This document shows, piece by piece, positions 33,196 through 49,117 of a stretch of DNA of 64,000 bases. Under the pieces are notes generated by a model. It was not told where the DNA came from and ran no database searches. It saw only the letters and a program-made list of their open reading frames with translations. The first letter of the stretch is position 1, and every line of letters begins with the position of its first letter. The stretch lies in assembly GCF_018449655.1 (NCBI RefSeq), contig NZ_JAAVUX010000007.1:1-64000 (forward strand), given 5' to 3'. Source of the stretch: Pseudomonas sp. dw_358 (lineage in GTDB: Bacteria > Pseudomonadota > Gammaproteobacteria > Pseudomonadales > Pseudomonadaceae). Both the position numbers and the translations under genes were made by a program.

Positions 33196-34590
33196 TCAAA
33201 CCGTGCCCTGCGCGCCCTCGAACCACTTCAACTTGTCCCGCAACTGCACCACTTCCCCCACGATCACCAGGGTCGGCGCATGCACCTCATGCTCGGCTAC
33301 CAACCTCGGCAAATCCGCAAGGGTTCCGGTGAATACTCGCTGGTTGACCGTCGTGCCTTGTTGCACCAGCGCCGCCGGTGTGTCCGCGGCCCGGCCGTGC
33401 TTGATCAGCTCGGCGCAGATGATCGGCAGGCCGATCAGTCCCATGTAAAACACCAGGGTCTGCGCTGGCGCAACCAGATCGGCCCACGGCAGATCACTGG
33501 TATGGTTCTTCAGGTGACCGGTGATGAAACGAACCGATTGCGCATAGTCACGATGAGTCAATGGAATGCCGCCGTAAGCGGCACAACCACTGGCAGCCGT
33601 GATACCCGGCACCACTTGGAACGGGATGCCATGGGCCGCCAGCTCTTCGATCTCCTCGCCACCGCGACCGAAGATGAAGGGGTCGCCACCCTTGAGCCGG
33701 ACCACGCGCTTGCCTTGACGGGCCAGATCCACCAACTGCTGGTTGATCTGTTCTTGCGGCACGGCATGATCGGCGCGGCGCTTGCCCACGTAGATGCGTT
33801 CGGCATCACGACGGCACAGTTCGACGATCGCCGGGGCCACGAGGCGGTCGTACAGCACGACATCGGCCTGCTGCATCAAGCGCAGCGCCTTGAAGGTCAG
33901 CAGGTCCGGATCACCAGGGCCGGCACCCACCAGGTATACCTCGCCCGGCGCATGGGGCGGCGCGCCGGCCAGCTTGGCCTCCAGCAGCCGTTCGGCTTCG
34001 GCGCCCTGCCCGGCCAGCTGGCGATCGGCGATAGGGCCTTGAAACACCTCCTCCCAGAACGCGCGGCGTTGCTGCACATCCGGGTAAAGCTGTTTGACCC
34101 GCTGACGAAAGCGCGCGGCCAGCCCGGCCAGATCACCGTAAGTTGCCGGTATCCAGGCTTCCAGCTTGGCCCGGATCAACCGTGCCAGGACCGGCGCATC
34201 GCCGCCACTGGAAACTGCCACCACCAAAGGTGAACGGTCGACAATCGCCGGAAAGATCACACTGCACAGCGCCGGCGCGTCAACGACGTTGACCGGAATG
34301 CAACGGCGCTTGGCATCGCTGGACACCTGAGCGTTCAGCGAAACATCGTCGGTGGCGGCAATGATCAACTGGCAGCCATTCAGATCCTGTTCCTGATAGC
34401 CTCGCAGCAGCGCTTCGCCGCCACTGCCCACGATCAACGCGTCCAACTGGCTGTCGATGCTCGGCGCAACCACCCGCAGAATGGCGCCGGCATCGGCTAG
34501 CAGGCGGGATTTGCGCAAGGCAATCTCGCCGCCGCCCACCACCAGCACCCGACTGCCACGCAGGTTGTGAAACAGCGGCAAGTATTCCAT
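33196..34590 (-). CDS. cysG: Siroheme synthase CysG
   Basis: 464 residues with both halves: the N-terminal CysG(B) dehydrogenase/ferrochelatase ([24 protein letters not shown]) and the C-terminal uroporphyrinogen-III methylase ([33 protein letters not shown]). It makes siroheme for sulfite and nitrite reductases. It starts directly after the serS stop, as the last gene of the ftsK-lolA-rarA-crcB-serS-cysG run. Full length. Confidence 0.96.
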   Translation of the reverse strand: MEYLPLFHNLRGSRVLVVGGGEIALRKSRLLADAGAILRVVAPSIDSQLDALIVGSGGEALLRGYQEQDLNGCQLIIAATDDVSLNAQVSSDAKRRCIPVNVVDAPALCSVIFPAIVDRSPLVVAVSSGGDAPVLARLIRAKLEAWIPATYGDLAGLAARFRQRVKQLYPDVQQRRAFWEEVFQGPIADRQLAGQGAEAERLLEAKLAGAPPHAPGEVYLVGAGPGDPDLLTFKALRLMQQADVVLYDRLVAPAIVELCRRDAERIYVGKRRADHAVPQEQINQQLVDLARQGKRVVRLKGGDPFIFGRGGEEIEELAAHGIPFQVVPGITAASGCAAYGGIPLTHRDYAQSVRFITGHLKNHTSDLPWADLVAPAQTLVFYMGLIGLPIICAELIKHGRAADTPAALVQQGTTVNQRVFTGTLADLPRLVAEHEVHAPTLVIVGEVVQLRDKLKWFEGAQGTV

Positions 34591-35928
<1,338 letters not shown>

Positions 35929-36303
35929 TTAAAGCTTGGTCAAGGCCAGGCCGGCCCAGGTTGCAAACAACCCACCGAATACACTGATGGCGCAATAGCC
36001 AACAGCGACCAGGCCTTGCCCGCTTTCCAGCAAGCGCACCGTATCCAGCGAAAACGAAGAAAACGTGGTCAAGCCGCCGATGAAGCCGACGATCAGGCCG
36101 GATCGCACTTCGACCGGAATCTCCGGGCGAATCAGAAACAGCCCGTACAGATAGCCGATCAGCAGGCAACCGACGATGTTCACCGCCAGGGTGCCACCGT
36201 AGAAATAACGCGGCCAGTTGGCCATGACATAGGTGCCTGTGGCGAAGCGTAACAGCGTACCGATGATGCCGCCCAGTGTGACGGCAATAATAGTAGGGAT
36301 CAC
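35929..36303 (-). CDS. crcB: Fluoride channel CrcB/Fluc
   Basis: 124 residues, four hydrophobic segments, with [33 protein letters not shown] and [21 protein letters not shown], the Fluc signature. It is a small dual-topology dimer that exports fluoride. The GTG start overlaps the rarA stop (GTGA), so it is translated with rarA. No fluoride riboswitch is visible before it, as expected for an internal operon gene. Confidence 0.94.
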   Translation of the reverse strand: MIPTIIAVTLGGIIGTLLRFATGTYVMANWPRYFYGGTLAVNIVGCLLIGYLYGLFLIRPEIPVEVRSGLIVGFIGGLTTFSSFSLDTVRLLESGQGLVAVGYCAISVFGGLFATWAGLALTKL

Positions 36304-37625
36304 TCGGGTCTCCGGCGACGCGGGCTGTTGCGGTCCAGCACAGCCAGATGGCTGAGTTTCTCGCGAATCTTCAGTTCGAGGCCCCGGGGCACGGGCTGGT
36401 AGTAAGGCCGTGGTTCCAGCGCCTCGGGGAAATAATCTTCGCCAGCGGCATAAGCGTCCGGCTCGTCATGGGCGTAGCGGTACTCGTCTCCGTAGCCCAG
36501 CTGTTTCATCAGCTTGGTCGGCGCGTTGCGCAGATGCAGCGGCACTTCCAGCGAGCCATGCTCGGCGGCTTCACGCATGGCCGCCTTGAAGCCCATGTAC
36601 ACCGCGTTACTCTTCGGGGCACAGGCCAGGTAGACAATGGCCTGGGCCACGGCCAGCTCACCTTCAGGGCTGCCCAGGCGCTCCTGCACGTCCCACGCCG
36701 ACAGGCACAGGCTCAAGGCGCGAGGGTCGGCGTTGCCAATGTCTTCACTGGCCATGCGCACCACGCGACGGGCCAGATACAGCGGGTCGCAGCCACCGTC
36801 GAGCATCCGCGCAAACCAATACAACGAGGCGTCAGGGTTGGAGCCGCGCACGGATTTGTGCAGCGCGGAGATCTGGTCGTAGAAGGCTTCGCCCCCCTTG
36901 TCGAACCGGCGACGGGTATCGCCCAGCAGGCTTTGCAGCAGCTCGGTGCCGATCTCGTCACCGTCCTCGGCCAGGTCCGATGCATTTTCCAAGAGGTTCA
37001 GCATGCGTCGGCCATCACCATCGGCGGCGGCCAGGAGCATTTTGAACGCCTCGTCGCCCAGGCCCAGGCGGCGCTGCCCCAGGCCTTTGTCCTCACCCAG
37101 AGCACGGTCCACCAGCTTGCGCAAGGCAGCTTCGTCCAGACTCTTGAGCACATAGACCCGTGCCCGGGAGAGCAAGGCGTTGTTCAATTCAAAAGAAGGG
37201 TTCTCCGTGGTAGCACCGATGAAAATCAGCGTGCCGTCTTCCACATAGGGCAGGAAGGCGTCCTGCTGCGACTTGTTGAACCGGTGCACCTCATCGACGA
37301 ACAGGATGGTCCGACGACCGTATTGACCCGCCTGCTGCTTGGCGATTTCCACCGCCTGGCGGATCTCCTTGACACCGGCCAGCACCGCCGACACGGTTTC
37401 GAAATGGGCATCGGAGACCTTGGCCAGCAGTCGCGCCAAGGTGGTTTTACCCACCCCGGGCGGGCCCCAGAAAATCATCGAATGCAGGGCACCCTGCTCG
37501 ATGGCCTCGCGCAGCGGTTTGCCTCGCGCCAGCAAGTGCTCCTGGCCGACGTATTCGTCCAGGTTGCTCGCCCTGAGCCGGGCGGCCAGGGGTTGCGCGA
37601 TAGGTTCGCTACGGAACAGGTCCAT
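36300..37625 (-). CDS. rarA: Replication-associated recombination protein A
   Basis: 441 residues. AAA+ ATPase with Walker A ([15 protein letters not shown], about 52-66), Walker B ([21 protein letters not shown]) and the MgsA-type C-terminal ([31 protein letters not shown]). It acts at stalled forks, related to clamp loaders. It lies between lolA and crcB, overlapping crcB by 4 bases. Confidence 0.95.
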   Translation of the reverse strand: MDLFRSEPIAQPLAARLRASNLDEYVGQEHLLARGKPLREAIEQGALHSMIFWGPPGVGKTTLARLLAKVSDAHFETVSAVLAGVKEIRQAVEIAKQQAGQYGRRTILFVDEVHRFNKSQQDAFLPYVEDGTLIFIGATTENPSFELNNALLSRARVYVLKSLDEAALRKLVDRALGEDKGLGQRRLGLGDEAFKMLLAAADGDGRRMLNLLENASDLAEDGDEIGTELLQSLLGDTRRRFDKGGEAFYDQISALHKSVRGSNPDASLYWFARMLDGGCDPLYLARRVVRMASEDIGNADPRALSLCLSAWDVQERLGSPEGELAVAQAIVYLACAPKSNAVYMGFKAAMREAAEHGSLEVPLHLRNAPTKLMKQLGYGDEYRYAHDEPDAYAAGEDYFPEALEPRPYYQPVPRGLELKIREKLSHLAVLDRNSPRRRRPE

Positions 37626-37640
37626 GGACGGGTGGGCTCT

Positions 37641-38279
37641 TTATTCCTGGATGACATCGGCGCCCTTGGGCACGTCGAACTTGAATTTGCTGGCGTCGAT
37701 CGGCTGATTGGCCTTGACGCCCATGAACAGGATGTTGGTGCGCTGGCCGACGCTATCGATCAGTTGCATGTCATTGATCACCCCGCCGCGAAACGACAGG
37801 CGCAGGGAGTCGAACAGGGTGTCCTTGGACTTGGGCTTGAGGATAAAGTCGATCACATCGCCCTGCTCCTTGGAGGTGATATCGAAGCTCTGGCTGATCT
37901 TCGACACGTCACCGGACAACAGCAGCGCGGGCGTCTGGGTCAGGCGCTGGTCAAGGGTCTTGATGGTGACCTGTTCCAGGTCCGGGTCCCACAGCGAGAC
38001 CTTCTTGCCGTCCGAAACCATCAGCTGTTCCTGAGGCGCATCGGTGTGCCAATTGAACAGACCGGGGCGCTGCAGGGCCATTTCACCGGCGGTTTCCTGC
38101 AATTGGGTACCGCTGCCGTCCAGGGTCAGCTGAGAAAAGCGACCGGTCATGGTCTGGGACTTTTCCAGCAACTGGGTCAACTTGGTCACATCACTGTCGG
38201 CGGCGCTGGCCGGCGTGGTGATCGCCATGGCCGTGAACAGGGGCAGTGCAGACAGCAGCAGCATGCGAATAAGGCGCAT
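37641..38279 (-). CDS. lolA: Outer-membrane lipoprotein carrier LolA
   Basis: 212 residues with a signal peptide ending ASA ([21 protein letters not shown]), then the LolA fold ([22 protein letters not shown]...[34 protein letters not shown]). It ferries lipoproteins across the periplasm to LolB. The ATG at 38279 (GAGGA 5 bases before) is preferred over 38291. Between ftsK and rarA. Confidence 0.95.
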   Translation of the reverse strand: MRLIRMLLLSALPLFTAMAITTPASAADSDVTKLTQLLEKSQTMTGRFSQLTLDGSGTQLQETAGEMALQRPGLFNWHTDAPQEQLMVSDGKKVSLWDPDLEQVTIKTLDQRLTQTPALLLSGDVSKISQSFDITSKEQGDVIDFILKPKSKDTLFDSLRLSFRGGVINDMQLIDSVGQRTNILFMGVKANQPIDASKFKFDVPKGADVIQE

Positions 38280-38303
38280 GGAATTCCTCATGAATGGGTT
38301 CGA

Positions 38304-40838
38304 TTAATCGCGCATCGGGCCGGGCGCGATGACTTCCCGGGAACCGTTGGTGTTCATTGGCGTGACCACGCCGGCCATTTCCATGGCCTCGATCATGCGC
38401 GCGGCGCGGTTGTAGCCGATCTTCAGCTTGCGCTGCACCGCCGAGATGGAGGCGCGACGGCTTTCCAGCACGAAGTTGACCGCCTCGTCGTACAAGGCAT
38501 CACTTTCGCTGTCGTCATCACCGCCGCTGCCACCGCCGCTCTCGAAGCCGCTGCCGGCCTCTTCGACGCCAGCCAGAATGTCTTCGTTGTAATCGGGCAC
38601 GCCGCGCTGCTTCCAGGCCTCCACCACCCGGTGCACCTCTTCGTCGGACACGAACGCGCCGTGTACCCGGATCGGCAGGCTGGTACCAGGCGGCATGTAA
38701 AGCATGTCGCCGTGACCGAGCAGCTGCTCGGCGCCGCCCTGATCGATGATGGTCCGCGAGTCGATCTTGCTCGACACCTGAAACGCCATGCGCGTGGGAA
38801 TGTTGGCCTTGATCAGGCCAGTGATCACGTCCACCGAGGGCCGCTGGGTCGCGAGGATCAAATGAATACCGGCGGCCCGCGCCTTCTGCGCGATACGCGC
38901 GATGAGTTCTTCGACTTTCTTGCCGACGATCATCATCATGTCGGCGAATTCGTCGACCACCACCACGATGGTGGGCAGGGTTTTCAGCAACGGCGCCTCG
39001 TCGTGCATGCTCTCGCGCTTGTACAACGGATCGCTCAGCGGCATCCCTTCGGCTTCGGCATCCTTGACCTTGCGGTTGAAGCCAGCCAGGTTGCGCACCC
39101 CCATGGCCGCCATCAGCTTATAGCGCCGCTCCATCTCCGCCACACTCCAGCGCAGGGCGTTGGCCGCGTCCTTCATGTCGGTGACCACCGGGCACAACAG
39201 ATGCGGAATGCCCTCATAGATCGACAACTCGAGCATTTTCGGGTCGATCATGATCATCTTGGCGTCTTCGGGGCCGGACTTGAACAGGATCGAAAGAATC
39301 ATCGCGTTCACGCCCACCGACTTACCCGAGCCGGTGGTACCGGCCACCAGCAGGTGGGGCATCTTGGCCAGGTCGGTGATCACGGGTTTGCCGCCGATGT
39401 CGTGACCCAGGGCCAAGGTCACCGGCGAGGTGGCGTCGTCATACTGTGGCGACGACAGCACCTCGGAAAATCGCACGATCTGGCGGTCTTCGTTGGGGAT
39501 CTCGATGCCCACCGTGGTCTTGCCGGGAATCACTTCGACCACCCGCACGCTGAGCACCGCCAGCGAACGCGCCAGGTCCTTGGCCAGGTTGGAAATGCGG
39601 CTGACCTTGACCCCGGCGGCCGGCTGAATCTCGTAACGGGTAATCACCGGGCCCGGGTGGATCGAATCGACGCTGACCTCGACCCCGAATTCCTTGAGCT
39701 TGATCTCCAGCAACTGACCCACGCCTGCCAGTGACTCGGGGGAATAGTTGACTTGCTTCTTTTCGGCAGGATCGAGGATGGAGATCGGCGGCAAGGTGCC
39801 GGCCAGACCGTTATCGACGAACAGGCTGGACTGCTTTTCCTTCTCGACCCGGCGGCTGGTCTCGGCCGGTTTGAAGGGCCTGGCCGCGGCGGTCACACCG
39901 TTGTTGGCTTCTCCCAACGGCTGGATCGGGATCGACATCCGGGCCAGCAAAGGGTCGATGCCGGGGGCCGCGGGCGCAGGAGCCACAACGGGCCGTGGCG
40001 CAGGGGCGACGACGGGCGCGGGTCGGGTCGGCACCGGCTCGGTACGCGATTCAGTCAACTGAGGCTCGCGCTTGGGTTCAGCCAACAGCGGCTCGACCAC
40101 GCGTGGTCTGGGGCGCACCGGTTCCACAGGCGCAGCCTTGGCCACCACGGGTGCATCCACGGCGCGCAATTGCGCTACCAGTTGCTTGCGTTCATTGCGT
40201 GCCGACCACCAGCGCCCGGCAGCACCCTGGACCAGCTCGAACAGGTCGAGGGTGATCTTGCCGGTGACGTCCATCACTTTGAACCAGGAGAGGTCGGTGA
40301 ACACGGTCAGGCCGAACAGGAACAACGCAATGAACAGCAGGGTGCTGCCCTGCACGTTCAAGGCATTGCGTGCCAGATCACCCAGGCTCTCGCCCAGCGC
40401 CCCACCGGCCGAAGCCGGCAGATTCGGGGCGGAATGGAAATGGATATGGGCCAGCGCCGCGCCTGACAGCACCAGAAAGACCAGACCGATCAAGCGCCAG
40501 GAGAACAACCAGCCACTCCACTGCCAGGGCTGGTGCCGCTCGCGAAAGATCTGCCAGGTCTTGACCGCCAGCAGCAGCGGAAACACGTAGGCGAAATAGC
40601 CCAGCACCATGAACAGCATGTCGGCCGCAAACGAACCGGCGCGGCCAGCCGCGTTCTGGACTTGCGCCGAGTGGCTGGAATGGCTCCAGCCGGGGTCGGT
40701 CTGGTCGTAGGTCAGCAGCGCCATCAGCAGGTAGAGGCACAAGGCGCCCATGGCAATGAGCGCACCTTCCTTGAGCCGATAGTGCATGTGTTGGCGCCAG
40801 AGCGGCACGGGAGCGGATGTTGCGGTGGATTTCTTCAA
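38304..40838 (-). CDS. ftsK: DNA translocase FtsK
   Basis: 844 residues: four N-terminal membrane helices (about 28-190), a Pro/Ala-rich linker (about 225-320), then the motor with Walker A ([18 protein letters not shown]) and [13 protein letters not shown] (Walker B), and the gamma winged-helix end ([23 protein letters not shown]). It pumps chromosome termini through the septum and activates XerCD at dif. It is first in a minus-strand run that goes on to cysG. Full length for a Pseudomonas FtsK with a short linker. Confidence 0.97.
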   Translation of the reverse strand: MKKSTATSAPVPLWRQHMHYRLKEGALIAMGALCLYLLMALLTYDQTDPGWSHSSHSAQVQNAAGRAGSFAADMLFMVLGYFAYVFPLLLAVKTWQIFRERHQPWQWSGWLFSWRLIGLVFLVLSGAALAHIHFHSAPNLPASAGGALGESLGDLARNALNVQGSTLLFIALFLFGLTVFTDLSWFKVMDVTGKITLDLFELVQGAAGRWWSARNERKQLVAQLRAVDAPVVAKAAPVEPVRPRPRVVEPLLAEPKREPQLTESRTEPVPTRPAPVVAPAPRPVVAPAPAAPGIDPLLARMSIPIQPLGEANNGVTAAARPFKPAETSRRVEKEKQSSLFVDNGLAGTLPPISILDPAEKKQVNYSPESLAGVGQLLEIKLKEFGVEVSVDSIHPGPVITRYEIQPAAGVKVSRISNLAKDLARSLAVLSVRVVEVIPGKTTVGIEIPNEDRQIVRFSEVLSSPQYDDATSPVTLALGHDIGGKPVITDLAKMPHLLVAGTTGSGKSVGVNAMILSILFKSGPEDAKMIMIDPKMLELSIYEGIPHLLCPVVTDMKDAANALRWSVAEMERRYKLMAAMGVRNLAGFNRKVKDAEAEGMPLSDPLYKRESMHDEAPLLKTLPTIVVVVDEFADMMMIVGKKVEELIARIAQKARAAGIHLILATQRPSVDVITGLIKANIPTRMAFQVSSKIDSRTIIDQGGAEQLLGHGDMLYMPPGTSLPIRVHGAFVSDEEVHRVVEAWKQRGVPDYNEDILAGVEEAGSGFESGGGSGGDDDSESDALYDEAVNFVLESRRASISAVQRKLKIGYNRAARMIEAMEMAGVVTPMNTNGSREVIAPGPMRD

Positions 40839-41196
40839 AACGCTTCTATTCCTGCGCGTGACAGCGCGTCCAAACTAAAGAATGACTGAAAAGACGCTGC
40901 CGCTGCACGACAGCCAAAAATGGACGAACGCATGAACTGCACATTGTACGTATTTGCCAAAACGATGCCACGATGGCTAGATAATTGCGCAGTGGCTAGC
41001 CAGACATCTGAAAATAGGCCTGATTTGACCATGCATTCCGTTGTGTGACAAAGGCTTATGCGATGTTTTTCCAGCATAATCGCCTCTGACTCTGTTTTCG
41101 CCGATAAATTGCATGAAAGCGCTCGGGCGTGACGTGCAAGGCCGCAGGTGCTAGCGTTTGCAGGACCGCCCTCCCCCGCTGACAGACCCTAAGCTG
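40839..41196. other. Divergent ftsK/aat region
   Basis: A gap of about 358 bases without a gene. In P. aeruginosa, as I recall, trxB1 lies between these genes; no thioredoxin reductase sequence is seen here. It should hold the promoters of both neighbours; I see no clear LexA box. Confidence 0.5.
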
Positions 41197-41877
41197 ATGC
41201 TCACCTGGCTCAAACGCAACGAACTGACCTTTCCGCCGCTGCACAAGGCCATGCGCGAACCCAACGGCCTGCTCGCCGCCGGCGGCGACCTCAGTGCCGA
41301 GCGCCTGATCGCTGCGTACCGGCATGGCTGCTTCCCGTGGTACGAGGACGGTCAGCCGATTCTATGGTGGTCGCCTGACCCGCGCACGGTGATGTTCCCG
41401 GAGCAGTTGCACGTCTCCCGCAGCCTGGCCAAGCTGCTGCGCCAGCAACGCTACCGAATCAGTTTCGACCAGGCCTTTGCCGAGGTCATCCAGGCCTGTG
41501 CAGCGCCGCGCAGCTATGCCAGCGGCACCTGGATCACCGACAGCATGCAAGCGGCCTACATCCAGCTGCATGAACGCGGCCTCGCCCACTCGGTGGAAGT
41601 CTGGGATGCCGACAGGCTGGTAGGCGGCCTTTATGGCCTGGCCATGGGCCAGCTGTTTTTCGGCGAATCCATGTTCAGCCGCGCCGACAATGCTTCCAAG
41701 GTGGGTTTCGCCACCCTGGTGGGCCACCTGCGCGAAGCTGGCTTCCAACTGATCGACTGCCAGATGCCCACCGATCATCTGCTCAGTCTGGGCGCCACCT
41801 CCATTGGCCGCGACGTGTTCGCAGACTACCTGAGCCGCTACCTGGACACCCCCAGTCAGGCAACCTGGGTTCGCTAG
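41197..41877 (+). CDS. aat: Leucyl/phenylalanyl-tRNA-protein transferase
   Basis: 226 residues: [52 protein letters not shown] is the Aat signature, with [25 protein letters not shown] downstream. It adds Leu or Phe to N-terminal Lys/Arg, making N-degrons that ClpS and ClpA, encoded 4-5 kb away, then deliver to ClpP. The ATG at 41197 gives the usual MLTWL start. Confidence 0.95.
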   Translation: MLTWLKRNELTFPPLHKAMREPNGLLAAGGDLSAERLIAAYRHGCFPWYEDGQPILWWSPDPRTVMFPEQLHVSRSLAKLLRQQRYRISFDQAFAEVIQACAAPRSYASGTWITDSMQAAYIQLHERGLAHSVEVWDADRLVGGLYGLAMGQLFFGESMFSRADNASKVGFATLVGHLREAGFQLIDCQMPTDHLLSLGATSIGRDVFADYLSRYLDTPSQATWVR

Positions 41878-41934
41878 GCGAGTTGCCCGCCACTGGCATA
41901 CACTTGCCGTAAAGCTTTATTCCGAGGGTTGATC

Positions 41935-42642
41935 ATGACCGAGTTGGCGCGCCTGAAGTTTTATGCCACTCAACCCCACTCGTGCAGCTATCTGCCCGAG
42001 GAGCAAGCCACCACGCTGTTCCTCGACCCCAGCCAGCCGATGGACGCCAATGTCTACGCCGACCTGTCCGAGATGGGTTTCCGGCGCAGCGGTGATCACC
42101 TCTATCGCCCGCACTGTCAGCGCTGCAACGCCTGTGTGCCCGCCCGCATCCCCACCACCGCGTTTCTGGCCAGCCGCCAGCAAAGACGGATCCTGAAGCG
42201 CAACACCGATATTGAAGTGACCTGCACCTCGCCTACCTTCAGCGAGGAATACTTCGAGCTGTACCAACGCTACATCGAGCAGCGCCACGCCGACGGCGAC
42301 ATGTATCCACCCAGCCGGGAGCAGTTCACCACCTTTCTGGTACGGGACCTGCCGTTTTCACGGTTTTATGAATTTCGTGTGGCTAGCCGGCTGCTGGCCG
42401 TTGCCGTGACCGACCTGCTGCCCAACGGCCTGTCGGCGGTGTACACCTTCTACGACCCAGCCGAGGAGCGTCGTAGCCTGGGCCGCTTTGCCATCCTCTG
42501 GCAGATCGGTGAAGCACAACGTTTGGGGCTGCAGGCGGTGTACCTGGGCTACTGGATCAAGAACTGCAAAAAGATGAATTACAAGACCCAATATCGGCCC
42601 ATCGAGCTACTGATTAATCAACGCTGGGTCACTCTTAACTGA
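41935..42642 (+). CDS. bpt: Leucyl-(or arginyl-)tRNA-protein transferase Bpt/Ate
   Basis: 235 residues: [28 protein letters not shown], then [26 protein letters not shown] (Cys-rich ATE N-terminal motif) and the C-terminal [24 protein letters not shown]. This bacterial branch transfers Leu to N-terminal Asp/Glu, widening the N-end-rule substrates. It follows aat by about 57 bases, so the pair is probably one unit. Confidence 0.94.
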
Positions 42643-42742
42643 TAGCCCTTGGCTTGACCCCTCTTTTTCGGGCACAATGCACGCCGCTTTTGCCTGGCGC
42701 AGTTGCACCGGGCCATTAACTGGATACCGAGGGTTTTACTGC

Positions 42743-42961
42743 ATGTCGAAAGAAGACAGCTTCGAAATGGAAGGCACTGTCGTCGACACCCTGCCCAACA
42801 CCATGTTTCGTGTGGAGTTGGAAAATGGGCACGTCGTAACCGCGCATATCTCCGGCAAGATGCGCAAGAACTACATTCGTATTCTGACCGGTGACAAGGT
42901 ACGCGTTGAGCTGACGCCCTATGATTTGAGCAAAGGGCGCATCACCTACCGCGCCCGCTAA
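42743..42961 (+). CDS. infA: Translation initiation factor IF-1
   Basis: 72 residues, the invariable length: [54 protein letters not shown] single OB-fold protein that binds the A site of the 30S subunit. It starts about 100 bases after the transferase gene and is followed by a strong terminator shared with clpA. Confidence 0.98.
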
Positions 42962-42999
42962 GCGCCCTTGATGCTGTCGGCAACCCGAGCGACAGCGAC

Positions 43000-43029
43000 A
43001 AAAAAGCCCGGCAGATGCCGGGCTTTTTT
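43000..43029. terminator. Bidirectional terminator between infA and clpA
   Basis: AAAAAAGCCCGGCAGATGCCGGGCTTTTTT: a stem with A/T runs on both sides, so it can end transcription from both convergent genes. Confidence 0.92.
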
Positions 43030-43046
43030 GTGTGCGCCGCAGGAGA

Positions 43047-45317
43047 TCAGGCCATTTCGGCCGTGGTCTCGAACTCGAACGTCAGGTCACCATCCTTGAC
43101 GTCGATGTGTACCACGCCGCCGTGCTCCGACAACTCGCCGAACAGAATTTCCTCTGCCAGCGGACGCTTGATCCGATCCTGGATCAAGCGCGCCATCGGC
43201 CGAGCGCCCATCTGCGCATCATATCCGCCCGCCGCCAGCCAGCTGCGCGCAGCATCGGTAACTTCCAGCAGCACACGCTTGTCTTCGAGCTGAGCCTGCA
43301 GTTCGGTAAGGAACTTGTCGACCACGCTCTTGATGACTTCGACACTGAGGCGACCGAATTGGATGATGGTATCCAGGCGGTTACGGAACTCCGGCGTGAA
43401 GCTTTTCTTGATCACTTCCATGGCATCCGACGAGTGGTCCTGATGGGTAAACCCGATCGAGGCCCGTGCAGCAGTTTCGGCGCCGGCGTTGGTGGTCATG
43501 ATCAGAATCACGTTGCGGAAATCCGCCTTGCGGCCGTTGTTGTCCGTCAGGGTGCCGTGATCCATGACCTGCAGGAGCAGGTTGAAGACCTCAGGGTGAG
43601 CTTTTTCGATCTCGTCGAGCAACAGCACGCAGTGCGGCTGCTTGGTGATTGCTTCGGTCAACAGACCGCCCTGGTCGAACCCGACATACCCGGGTGGCGC
43701 ACCGATCAGACGCGAAACGGTGTGACGTTCCATGTATTCGGACATGTCGAAGCGCACGAGCTCGACACCCAGCGCCTTGGCCAACTGACGCGCGGCCTCG
43801 GTCTTGCCGACCCCGGTCGGGCCGGAGAACAGGAACGACCCCACCGGCTTGTCAGGCGACTTGAGCCCGGCACGGGACAGCTTGATGGCGGTGGACAGCG
43901 AATCGATCGCCGCATCCTGCCCGAACACCGTGAGCTTGAGATCGCGCTCAAGGTTACGCAGCAGCTCTTTGTCGGAGCTGGATACGTGCTTTGGCGGAAT
44001 CCGCGCAATTTTCGCGACGATGTCCTCGACCTGCGGCACTTCGATGCGCTTGACCCGGTTTTCCACCGGCTGCAGACGCTGATAGGCGCCTGCCTCATCG
44101 ATCACGTCGATAGCCTTGTCGGGCATGTGCCGGTCGTTGATGTAACGGGATGCGAGCTCGGCAGCAGCCCGCAGCGCTTCATCGCTGTACTCGATGCTGT
44201 GGTGCTGCTCGAAACGCCCCTTGAGGCCGCGCAGTATGCCAATGGTGTCTTCCACCGAAGGCTCGCTGACGTCGACTTTCTGGAAGCGCCGCGCGAGCGC
44301 GCGATCCTTCTCGAAAATGCCGCGAAACTCCTGGAAGGTTGTGGAACCGATGCAGCGGATATCACCGGAAGACAGCAAGGGCTTGAGCAGGTTGGAAGCA
44401 TCCATGACGCCACCGGAAGCCGCACCTGCACCGATGATCGTGTGAATCTCGTCGATGAACAGGATCGCCTGAGGACGCTTCTTCAACTCGCCCAGCAGTG
44501 CCTTGAAGCGCTTCTCGAAGTCGCCACGGTATTTGGTGCCCGCCAAAAGCGCGCCCAGGTCGAGGGAATACACGACGCTGTTGGCCAACAGTTCCGGCAC
44601 CTGGTTATCGACGATACGCTTGGCCAGACCCTCGGCGATGGCGGTCTTGCCGACACCGGCCTCACCCACCAACAAGGGGTTGTTCTTGCGCCGACGAGCG
44701 AGAATCTGCGCCACACGCTCGACCTCGTTCTCGCGCCCTACCAGCGGATCGATACGTCCTTGGCGAGCCAGTTCGTTGAGGTTGCTGGCATAGGCATCCA
44801 GAGGGTTGCCCGAAGAGGAAGCTTCACCGCCCTCGTCATCCTGCATATCTTGCTCACCCTCGGAATGTTCACCATGGCCGGGCACCTTGGAGATGCCGTG
44901 GGCAATGAAATTGACGACGTCGATGCGCGCCACGCTCTGTTGCTTGAGCAGAAACACAGCCTGGCTTTCCTGCTCGCTGAAGATCGCGACCAACACGTTG
45001 GCGCCAGTGACTTCGCGCTTGCCCGAGCTCTGCACATGGAACACTGCGCGCTGCAGCACACGCTGGAAACCCAGGGTCGGCTGCGTCTCGCGGTCTTCGT
45101 CATGGACGGGGATCAGAGGGGTGGTGGAGTCGATGAACTCTTGCAGGTCATGCTTGAGCTTGTCGAGGTTGGCGCCGCAGGCACGCAGAACGGTGGCGGC
45201 GGCTTCATTGTCCAGGAGCGCCAGCAACAGATGCTCGACGGTCATGAATTCGTGACGCTTGGAGCGCGCTTCCTTGAAGGCAAGATTGAGCGTGACTTCG
45301 AGCTCGCGGTTTAACAT
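43047..45317 (-). CDS. clpA: ATP-dependent Clp protease ATPase subunit ClpA
   Basis: 756 residues: the N-domain that binds ClpS, a first AAA+ module ([29 protein letters not shown]), a second module ([35 protein letters not shown]). It unfolds substrates and feeds them to ClpP. The clpS gene lies 29 bases upstream on the same strand, so they are an operon. Normal length. Confidence 0.97.
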   Translation of the reverse strand: MLNRELEVTLNLAFKEARSKRHEFMTVEHLLLALLDNEAAATVLRACGANLDKLKHDLQEFIDSTTPLIPVHDEDRETQPTLGFQRVLQRAVFHVQSSGKREVTGANVLVAIFSEQESQAVFLLKQQSVARIDVVNFIAHGISKVPGHGEHSEGEQDMQDDEGGEASSSGNPLDAYASNLNELARQGRIDPLVGRENEVERVAQILARRRKNNPLLVGEAGVGKTAIAEGLAKRIVDNQVPELLANSVVYSLDLGALLAGTKYRGDFEKRFKALLGELKKRPQAILFIDEIHTIIGAGAASGGVMDASNLLKPLLSSGDIRCIGSTTFQEFRGIFEKDRALARRFQKVDVSEPSVEDTIGILRGLKGRFEQHHSIEYSDEALRAAAELASRYINDRHMPDKAIDVIDEAGAYQRLQPVENRVKRIEVPQVEDIVAKIARIPPKHVSSSDKELLRNLERDLKLTVFGQDAAIDSLSTAIKLSRAGLKSPDKPVGSFLFSGPTGVGKTEAARQLAKALGVELVRFDMSEYMERHTVSRLIGAPPGYVGFDQGGLLTEAITKQPHCVLLLDEIEKAHPEVFNLLLQVMDHGTLTDNNGRKADFRNVILIMTTNAGAETAARASIGFTHQDHSSDAMEVIKKSFTPEFRNRLDTIIQFGRLSVEVIKSVVDKFLTELQAQLEDKRVLLEVTDAARSWLAAGGYDAQMGARPMARLIQDRIKRPLAEEILFGELSEHGGVVHIDVKDGDLTFEFETTAEMA

Positions 45318-45346
45318 AGCTTCACCTCATACCCAAGTGGTCGGCG

Positions 45347-45709
45347 TTAACCGTCCTTCTCGATTTCACAGAGTAGCGGATGCTGGCTTTCCCGGGCGTA
45401 CTGGTTGACCTGCATTGCCTTTGTTTCGGCGATGTCGCGGGTAAACAATCCACACACTGCCCGCCCTTCCGTGTGTACGGCCAGCATGACCTTGGTCGCC
45501 AGCTCGCGATTCAGGTTGAAAAACACTTCCAGCACCTCGACCACGAAATCCATCGGCGTGTAATCGTCGTTGAACAGGACCACCTTGTACATCGGCGGCG
45601 CCTGCAGGGCCGGCTTTGACTCTTGTACTGCCAGGCCCGCACCATCGTCCTCGTGCGTTTGCGGGCGATCCTGATTGAAGGTTAGTCGAATCTGGCTGAT
45701 TGGATGCAT
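45347..45709 (-). CDS. clpS: ClpS adaptor of ClpAP
   Basis: 120 residues. [28 protein letters not shown] is the N-degron pocket, with the [25 protein letters not shown] region that contacts ClpA. It picks proteins with Leu, Phe, Tyr or Trp at the N-terminus, made by Aat and Bpt nearby. The ATG at 45709 is the usual start. Confidence 0.96.
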   Translation of the reverse strand: MHPISQIRLTFNQDRPQTHEDDGAGLAVQESKPALQAPPMYKVVLFNDDYTPMDFVVEVLEVFFNLNRELATKVMLAVHTEGRAVCGLFTRDIAETKAMQVNQYARESQHPLLCEIEKDG

Positions 45710-45985
45710 GTCAGAGAAAGTTCGTCGTTGAGCTAATAGAATTGGGGGGGGTTGACCCTGTGGTCGAATTCTCATCCGGCCGCCGCATGACCTTGACTAT
45801 CGGCAAAACGGTGTTACAAACAATAGAACCCACATTGGGGAAGAAAGGTCCGCGCAGTCAATGAAAATTTTCAAATCGACCCGATAGCGCTTCTACCCAT
45901 TGGAAATTGGTGCTACGGGTTCGACGCTGGGCGGGTGAAGTGGATGATACTCCAGAGATGGGGTCCTATGCAGAGGGATATGAGC

Positions 45986-46258
45986 ATGGCAAGTGGTAAA
46001 GTCAAGTGGTTCAACAATGCCAAAGGCTATGGCTTCATCATCGAGGAAGGCAAGAACGAGGATTTGTTCGCCCATTACTCGGCCATCCGTATGGACGGTT
46101 ACAAGACACTCAAGGCGGGCCAACCGGTAAGCTTCGAAATCATTCAGGGCCCTAAAGGCCTGCATGCCGTGAATATTGCCGCTGCTCTGGACGCTCATGC
46201 GCCAACTGCTACTGCCACTACTGCCTCGGAAACGGTCAGCGACGCTGTCACCGCCTGA
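45986..46258 (+). CDS. cspD: Cold-shock-like protein CspD
   Basis: 90 residues: the cold-shock domain MASGKVKWFNNAKGYGFIIEEGKNEDLFAHYSAIRMDGYKTLKAGQPVSFE, then an Ala/Thr-rich tail as in CspD. It binds single-stranded DNA and RNA and inhibits replication in stationary phase. The start at 45986 begins the family's N-terminus. Divergent from clpS, as in most gamma-proteobacteria. Confidence 0.95.
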   Translation: MASGKVKWFNNAKGYGFIIEEGKNEDLFAHYSAIRMDGYKTLKAGQPVSFEIIQGPKGLHAVNIAAALDAHAPTATATTASETVSDAVTA

Positions 46259-48933
<2,675 letters not shown>

Positions 48934-48951
48934 GCGCTTTGCGTTGAATCA

Positions 48952-48981
48952 GACCCCGGCCTTGTGCCGGGGTTTGTGTTT
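48952..48981 (+). terminator. Terminator after idh
   Basis: GACCCCGGCCTTGTGCCGGGGTTTGTGTTT: a 7-8 bp GC stem then a T-rich tail, 19 bases after the idh stop. Confidence 0.75.
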
Positions 48982-49002
48982 CAGCCGCAGGCCGCAGAGC
49001 CC

Positions 49003-49082
49003 TATCGCGGGCAAGCCCCGCTGCCACAGGCATACCTTGAGCCCGAGGCCAACATGCAGGAGCAGGGCTTGCCCGCGATGAG
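49003..49082. repeat. REP-like palindrome pair
   Basis: Inverted arms TATCGCGGGCAAGCC (49004-) and GGCTTGCCCGCGAT (49066-) about 50 bases apart, the common Pseudomonas REP motif, between the idh and nudJ genes. Confidence 0.7.
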
Positions 49083-49117
49083 ACCATCAGCACCCAACCA
49101 CCTCCCGGAGCAACTTT

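Noticed and set aside
36304..36360. Fluoride riboswitch before crcB
   Set aside because: crcB overlaps rarA and no conserved riboswitch fold can fit before its start.
36348..39734. Plus-strand open frame of 1128 codons
   Set aside because: It lies antisense to rarA, lolA and ftsK, which have full family motifs; a GC-rich shadow.
43032..45314. Plus-strand open frame of 760 codons
   Set aside because: Exact antisense shadow of clpA.
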